Assembly (NCBI RefSeq): GCF_026210795.1
Contig: NC_089431.1
Span: 4,154,001-4,218,000 of the forward strand
Length of the DNA stretch: 64,000 nucleotides
Direction of reading: 5' to 3'
Source: Rhizophagus irregularis
Lineage: Eukaryota > Glomeromycota > Glomeromycetes > Glomerales > Glomeraceae
Shown in pieces: positions 57,983 through 64,000 of this stretch. Under the pieces are notes generated by a model. It had not been told where the DNA came from, searched no databases, and saw nothing but the letters and a program-made list of their open reading frames with translations. How positions within the stretch are numbered: position 1 is the first letter of the stretch; each line of letters starts with the position of its first letter. Position numbers and translations under genes: made by a program.

Positions 57983-58262
57983 ACACACAATTTTTTTTTA
58001 ATAATTTAACTATTAGCAACTTTTTGTCTATATGTAAAGCTTAAATTGGCCTTTTAAACCTTTTTTTCAAGATTAATAAAAGTTGTAGAGTAAAGTGAAA
58101 TATATAATATATATAAATTCAGACTTTAGAATATATAGATGAGAAACACAATGTGATTAACTCTGTAAAATTTCATAAATTTTGCCAATTTTTATAAATG
58201 TAAAAATTCATCTATAAGATAACTATTCCAAAAAATGATTTATATGAAAAAATAATGTTTTT
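57983..58262. repeat. Direct repeat copy 2 (~280 bp)
   Basis: Second copy of 57169..57445, same orientation, about 540 bp further on. Confidence 0.8.
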
Positions 58263-59355
58263 TAAAAAAACCTATCTTTGATCGTAAAATTGAGAGAAAT
58301 AAAAAGAATATAGTGAAAGAAATAGAGTGAAAGAAAAAAATAAAAGAAATAGAGCAAAGAGTTAAAACAAAAGAAATGGAGTAATAATGAAATGGCAAAC
58401 ATAAAGAAAAGGATAAAAGAAAGTTAGTAAAAATAAAACATAGAGAACAAAAGAAACCAAAATTGGAAAATGAAAAAATACCTTAATTGCGAAACTGGAC
58501 CAGATAGATTTCCAGAGTTGTTTAGCTATTCTTAAAAACTTTAATAATATTCTCAAATTAAAAAAAACTAAAAATAAATGAAAAAAAATGAAATGATACC
58601 TTGCAACATTAAAATCCAAGAGAATGTTCAAAGCAGCAAAGCCACTTCTAAAAAAAAATAAAAAAAAATTGCATTATACGTTGATATTACAATTGTTATG
58701 CATGGTGAATTTTACCATTTTAACAAAAAATTTAAATATTTAAATATTATGGTAAAATTCACCATTTGGTAAATTTATTATCTGGTAAATTTAACCACCA
58801 GTTATTGTTAAATTAATTCTAAATATTAATTAAAATATTGCAAAAAATATGTTTTTTTACTTTTTTTTTTGTAAGTTATAATAATATTATTTGGATTTTA
58901 ACTTAAATTTATTAAATAATTTTACTTAAGCAATAAAAATAATTTTTTAATTAAAGTAAAAAAATTATGCTTTAAAAATTTCTATATATTTTAATAATAA
59001 AAAATATAATAATATTTTTATAAATGCATTTAAATTATCAGAAATTTAAGGTAAAATTCATAATTTTAACTATATTATTCAAAGTTTTAATAGTAATTGT
59101 CCAGAGTGTAGTGAAGAACTATATAATTTTATGAAGGTCAATGACAATTAGTATTACATGGCGATTTCTGGTTGTTTGTACACGTCATTTCTGATTGGTC
59201 TGCATAGAATATGTATTGAAATTTCATGTTACATCAAAAATTAACAAGTTATGATTACCTTTTTTTTTTAGATTTTGGCTAGTAAGTATATTTTTCTTTT
59301 AAATAACTTTCTTATTGTTTTCTTGGGGTTTCTGGATTTCTTATACATATCAGAC
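58263..59355. other. Intergenic
   Basis: A purine-rich GAAATAGAG(T/C)(G/A)AA(A/G)GAA repeat lies at about 58300-58385. GGTAAAATTCACCAT and its inverse occur near 58700-58770. No gene recognised. Confidence 0.35.
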
Positions 59356-59515
59356 TAAAGCTCTGAATGGGTCGGTTCAGTTCAGTTTTAGTAAGGAACC
59401 AGAACCGGCCTGACATTCAGTTCCAGTTTTGGTTCAGTTCTTTGGATTTAAGCCCGACCTGAAACTAGAACCGAATTTTTAACCTGAATCGAACTGAAAT
59501 TATGGTTCGGTTCTT
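59356..59515. repeat. Composite GGTTCAGTTC repeats, possible hAT left end
   Basis: A dense cluster of GGTTCAGTTC, GGTTCGGTTC and GAACC(G/A)GAA words on both strands begins just after TAAAGCTCTGAATGGGTCGG. This could be a TARNG-type hAT end. The cluster resembles in layout the GATCTGAT clusters of the other hAT region. The matching right end would lie outside the window. Confidence 0.5.
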
Positions 59516-60435
59516 AATTAGATAATCAAAAGATTATCGATTTTTTTTTGTAAAAAAAAAAATATTCATCCGCTTCTTTAAAGTGCATTTCTTCACGAAG
59601 AATTTTTTTTTTAGTTTATTGTTTTTTTTCGTTCCTTTTTGCGTTCCGTTTTGCTAAATTCGTACATTTCTTTTCTTTTAGGTCTCAGTTCTTGCAACTC
59701 TTCACGGAAAGAAGGTGTTACTTTTTTTTGGTTTTTTTTGGTTTCCGTTTCTAATTTCGTACACCTCTCTTCTTTCTTCGTTTAGATTTTCCGTTCCTTG
59801 AGGTTTTCCTTGCGAAAGGTTCCAGTTCCTTGGAAAGGCAAGTTTTTTTTTCTTTTTTTTTGGATCCCTTTTCTAATTTTGTACGCCTCTCCTCTTTCTT
59901 CATTTAGGTTTTCCGTTCCTTGCGGTTCTTCTTACGAGGGCTTCGGTGGCAAGTATTTCTTTTCTTTTTATTTCTTTTTTTTTTAGATTCCTTTTCTAAT
60001 TTCGTACGCCTCTCCTATTTTTTCATTTAGATTTCCATTCCTTGCAGTTCTCCTTGCGAAGGGTTTCAGTTTCTCATTGCATTTCACAGAAATGTAAGTG
60101 TATTTTTTCTTTTTTTCTTTTTTCTTTTTTTTTGGGGTTTCTTTTTCTAATTTCGTACGCATCTCCTCTTTTTTTGTTTAGGTTTCCATTCATCATGTAA
60201 AGGCTGGTGTGTATTTTTGTATTTCATTATTTCAGTTTTTTTTTTTTTGTTTCTGTTATCCTTTGTTAATTTTATCCTTCCTCTCTTTTTTTTTAGGATT
60301 TCAGTTCCTTACGATTCCATTGGAAGGTAAATAGTTAGAGTATTTCTATCGCGTCTCTTTTTTTGTTTCTTTCATTCTTCTTTACTAATTCCATCTTTCT
60401 CTAAGTTTTCAATTCTTGCGGTTCTTCGTAGAAGT

Positions 60436-60662
60436 CTATCAAATGGAGCTGTTGCAGTACGACTTACCGCACCAGTTATCATACCAGCGAGAAGATATTT
60501 TAGATCAGTTGGTGGTATTATTACTTCACCATCCATATTATCACCTGTATTATCGCCTGTATTATCGCCTGTATTATCATCTGTATTGTCACCTGTATTA
60601 TCACCTGTATTGTCACCTGGGCTATGACTTTGTAGTATTCGAAATTTCTGGACCGCAGACAT
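60436..60662 (-). pseudogene. Captured mitochondrial carrier gene fragment
   Basis: On the minus strand the frame reads AVQKFRILQSHSPGDNT, then a (GDNT)n repeat, then DGEVIIPPTDLKYLLAGM and ITGAVSRTATAPFDR. At that point it runs straight into array sequence. The AGxxxGAVSRTxTAPFDR block is the first-repeat signature of mitochondrial solute carriers of the SCaMC/ADP-ATP type, with P-x-D-x-x but the basic residue lost. Only this ~75-codon piece is present, so it is a fragment, lying antisense to the array's exon-like units and the hAT gene. Confidence 0.75.
60537..60620. repeat. 12-bp minisatellite, (GDNT)n on minus strand
   Basis: Seven or so tandem copies of TCACCTGTATTA with single-base variants, inside the captured carrier fragment. 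Confidence 0.85.
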
Positions 60663-61140
60663 GGTTTGATTTGGTCTACAACACCAAAGGCGGCTTTTCT
60701 TTAGTTTTATTTCAAGGATCTTTAGTTCCTTTCACCAATTCTTATAGATTTTCATTCTTTGCAGGTAAGATATTTTTCTTTCTTTTTTTTTTTTTGTTTA
60801 TTCATTATCCTTTGCTAATTTCGTCCTTCTCTTCCTTCAGGCTTTTGCTTCTTTTGCGGCTCTTCATGAGAAGGTGGGTATTTATGATATAATTTTTTTG
60901 TCTTCTTCTTTATCCTTTGCTAATTTCGTCCTTCTTTTCTTTTCCTTTAGGTTCTTTGCGATTCTTTGAGGATACAGGTGTTTATTTTTTTTATTTTCTG
61001 TATTTTTTGTTTTCTTAAATTTAGGATTTTGATTCTTTGTACTCTTCAGAGAATGTATGTTTATCATTTTTTTCTTTTTTCGTATTCTTTTTTTGTTCTC
61101 TTGCTAATTTCGTCATTCTCTTTTTTTTTCTTTTTTAGAT

Positions 61141-61740
61141 CTTGATTTTTTTGCACTTTAAAAGAAGCAATGAATTAATTTAACAAAGGAAATAAAGGAA
61201 ATATACGAAATGAAACAAAAAATAAAAAAAATTGAACCACCTACTTTTCTGTAATCTTCATTTCTAATGATCTTTATGGATTCACGGGTAAGGTAGTTTC
61301 TTTTTAATTTTCTTTAATTTATTATTTATTTATTTTTTTCTCTGTCCGCCATATCACTAATATTAACAATTACTTTATAATATTTTTTTAATTCCCTATC
61401 AAAAAACTGTCATGTCACATGTTCATGCGCCAATATAAATGAACTACCCAATATTATTTTTAACGTCCAAATTCTTTTTTTTGATATATAAATGGCAAAA
61501 AAATTAGCATAAAAGTGGCCATTAACTATATTAACTATGTTGCTGAAGCATAGGACTGTGCAACTGAAATTTTGCCTAGCATATTTTTAATTTTTTTTTT
61601 ATTTTATAGTTTTTTTTTAATTAAAATTAGAAATAGCTGTGCGTGTGACATGTAAGGATCGTATTCTTTATCTTCTTATATAAAACATTCAATTATACAA
61701 AATGTACGAAAATTAATTTCTAACAATAAAAAAAATTTTT
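61141..61740. other. AT-rich linker
   Basis: No gene seen. Confidence 0.3.
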
Positions 61741-61920
61741 TTTTGATTGATATTGCCGATTTTGATTGATGTTGCCAAAACATTGCGCCAATCAATTTTT
61801 TTTGCCAAAACATTGCACCAATCAATTTTTTTGATTGATATTGCCGATTATTCTGATTGATTATTACCGATTAAATATTGTGATTGATATTGTCATATTG
61901 CCGATTGATATTGCCCAATT
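61741..61920. repeat. Short dispersed repeat TTGATTGATATTGCCGATT
   Basis: About six direct copies of GATTGATATTGCCGATT or variants, plus two copies of TTGCCAAAACATTGC(G/A)CCAATC. Directly upstream of the hAT gene; may be a regulatory or transposase-binding cluster. Confidence 0.65.
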
Positions 61921-62067
61921 TTTTTAGTAAATATTTCTATTTAAATGGTGTATAATATATATTTAAAAAAAAGATTTTGAGAAAAAAAAAAAGAAAAATT
62001 ATTTTTACATTAAATAATAAAATTTCTTTGATCCATCTTTCACCCCTCTTCTTTTCAAATACTTCAG

Positions 62068-64000
62068 ATGAGTAATATTGATATAGATTCTGAAAGTTTA
62101 TCTGATAATGGTATATCACGTGATGCAACACCTCATGTTAGCGAACCAGAAGATATTCCACAGTAGAGTAGTAGAAACTATAAATCTGTAGTTCATGATT
62201 ATTTTACTTTAAATAATACATAAAATTGATATGATTGCAAGCATTGTAATAAAAATTATAAAATAGCTAAAGATGGTTCAACATCTAGTTTATGGAAGCA
62301 TATTAAAACTAAACATAATGATATATATTCAGAAATAAGTCAATTAACCAGTGCATTAAATAAACTTGAAATCTCAGAGCCATTGGTATATAGTATTTTA
62401 TTTTTAATTTATTATTTTATATTTTATAATATATCTGATATTAATTAAACCAATTATATTATAGATATTTACACAGGAATCTTTTCGTAATGATTTAGTT
62501 TATTGGATTATTAGTGATGAACAGCCTTTTACCATAGTTCAAAATTTATTATTTCAAAAAATGATAATACGTCTTAATTCTGAAGTTAAAATACCTTCAG
62601 CTGATACAATTCATAATGATATTATAAAAATTTTTAAAGATGAAAAAGAATTTATAAAAAAAAAATTACAGGTTTGTTATGTATTTAAATATATTAAATT
62701 ATTACAAATATTTTATTTAATATATTATTTTATAAATTTATAGGAAATACCAAGCAAAGTTTCTATTACACTAGATGCATGGACGTCAAAGAATCAAATT
62801 TCTTTTTTAGGAATAACTATTCACTGGATTACAAATGATTGGAAACTTGAAAACACTACTCTTGATTTTTCTCATATAGAAGGACCACACTCAGGAGAGA
62901 ATCTTGCATCCAAATTGTTTGAAGTTTTGAAGGAATTTGAACTTTTACAAAAAGTAAATATTGCTAAATACTTTATTTAATAAATTTTTTAATTTTAATT
63001 TTTTTTGAAATACATTAGATATTAGGTATTAGTACCGACAATACGTCTAATATGAATAAGATGTTTAGTAAATTTGAAAGTATTTGTGAATATGAAGGAA
63101 TTGAATTTATTGCTAAAAATCAACGTATTCGTTGTTTAGCTCATATAATTAATTTAGCAGTACAAAATATACTTAAAACATTAAAGGAAGAAGCTCCTGA
63201 AAATGAAAATGAAATTTTACAAGAAAATACTTCTACTATTACATTAGGAGTTATTGCAAAAGTAAGTTATATAATTTATAATTAATTTTACTTATAATAA
63301 ATTATTAATTATTAATAATTATATTAATGAATTTATTACATTTTTATTAATAGCTTCGAACATTAATAATAAAAATTAGAGCATCTTCTCAAAAAAAAGA
63401 AAAATTTAAAAGACAATGTATTGCTTTAAATATAAAGCCATTAGAATTAATCCCTGATGTCAAGACAAGATGGAATTCTACACATAATATGATAGAAAGG
63501 GCTATTATTTTACGTGAGGTAAAAATATTTTATAGTATATAAAAAATATATTATATATATTAATACTTATTAGTATTTATTTATTAGCCACTATATAATT
63601 TTGCTGTAACAGATAAAGAACTTTTATCTTATGTATTAAATGATATAGAATGGAAGAAAATAAAAGAAATATAAGGTTTATTAACAGTAAATATATAATT
63701 TATATAATTGCTATTAAATTTTTTACATTATATTAATTTTTAATTAATTTTTAGTGTTTTGAAAAAGCAACCTTAGAGATGAGTTCATCATATTTTCCAA
63801 CACTTGGCCAGACTGTGCCAATATATAATTATTTAATTGATAAGATTGAAGATTTTCTTGATAAAGAAACTGATACAAAATCAGAAGATGTTGTTAATGC
63901 CACAAATAATGCCAAAAATAAGTTACAACAATATTATCTGAGTTCAGATGGACTTGTTTATATAATTGCAACTAGTATGTAATATATATATTTAGTTAAT
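62068..64000 (+). pseudogene. Decayed BED-hAT transposase (3' end beyond window)
   Basis: ATG at 62068 (MSNIDIDSESLSDNGISRDA) opens an exon with a BED zinc finger (YDCKHCNKNYK...SSLWKHIKTKH). In-frame TAG/TAA codons are at 62163 and around 62219-62225. Later exons, separated by 50-90 bp GT-AG introns, carry SFRNDLVYWIISDEQPF, the catalytic-region SITLDAWTSKNQISFLGIT, ISTDNTSNM, RCLAHIINLAVQ, VKTRWNSTHNMIERA and, near 63640-63980, WKKIKEI followed by a TAA, then ATLEMSSSYFPTLGQTVPIY. It is only distantly similar to the copy at 49626, so it is a separate hAT lineage. The dimerisation domain is outside the window. Confidence 0.85.

Larger units (their letters stand above)
59560..61140 (+). repeat. 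Tandem array of exon-like units upstream of second hAT
   Basis: About ten units of 100-180 bp. Each has (G)CTAATTTCGTACGCCTCTCC or a close form (contains CTAAT, a branch-point-like word), a pyrimidine tract, (T)TTAG, then GTTTTCCGTTCCTTGCGGTT and CTTC..ACGA(A/G), followed by a GGTAAGT/GTAAAT/GTGTGTATT-like donor and a T-run. Later units are more diverged and one is interrupted by foreign sequence (60436-60662). Confidence 0.75.

Noticed and set aside
57169-58262. LTR retrotransposon
   Set aside because: The repeats are close together with no coding sequence, primer-binding site or polypurine tract between them.
60416-60892. 158-codon plus-strand frame with YYHLYYRLYY repeats
   Set aside because: Shadow of the (GDNT)n minisatellite, whose sense strand is minus and carries the carrier signature.

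Overview
The window reads as very AT-rich nuclear DNA of a filamentous fungus, most probably an arbuscular-mycorrhizal Glomeromycotina such as Rhizophagus. This is inferred from content, not from a database search. The signs are several BTB-BACK-TLDc genes and kinase genes with a DLG motif in place of DFG and a CxxC...CxxC leader, an F-box/LRR gene, short phase-conserved GT-AG introns of about 50-100 bp, and dense transposon debris. No bacterial features, tRNAs, rRNAs or CRISPR arrays were seen.

Layout. 1-1214: 5' part of a BTB-BACK-TLDc gene (minus). 2.3-7.4 kb: small TIR elements and two broken kinase genes. 8.4-9.0 kb: a small unknown gene. 11.5-13.4 kb: three TIR elements in a row, two with perfect 10-11 bp target duplications. 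13.7-15.6 kb: a complete six-exon cytochrome P450 (minus, 495 aa). 17.8-18.4 kb: a frameshifted unknown gene. 20.9-21.3 kb: a small membrane protein. 23.1-25.0 kb: an intact six-exon kinase (505 aa). 25.4-26.3 kb: a decayed unidentified gene. 27.2-32.8 kb: three BTB-BACK-TLDc copies, two broken (minus) and one intact (plus, 477 aa). 34.5-36.7 kb: an eight-exon LAT-type amino-acid permease with a Q-rich minisatellite tail (566 aa). 39.3-41.1 kb: an F-box/LRR-like gene (599 aa).

From 43 kb on the window is almost entirely mobile DNA. It holds a decayed DDE-type transposase, nested TIR elements, and two decayed multi-exon BED-hAT transposases (49.6-51.8 kb and 62.1 kb to the window end). It also holds a decayed primase/helicase-like gene (53.3-54.6 kb) and long tandem arrays.

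The most unusual feature is shared by the two hAT regions. Each combines TIR-proximal composite repeats (GATCTGA-type or GGTTCAGTTC-type) with tandem arrays of 100-150 bp units. Each unit looks like a tiny exon bounded by a polypyrimidine-TTTAG acceptor and, in many units, a GTAAGT-like donor. One array also contains an antisense piece of a mitochondrial carrier gene, which suggests gene-fragment capture. A second notable observation is a pogo-like MITE sitting exactly at the 3' splice site of a kinase pseudogene, so that the element's TA duplication forms part of the TAG acceptor.

The intact genes do not form a pathway. They are single members of gene families (signalling kinase, BTB-TLDc and F-box adaptors, P450, amino-acid uptake) in a repeat-rich, rapidly changing neighbourhood.
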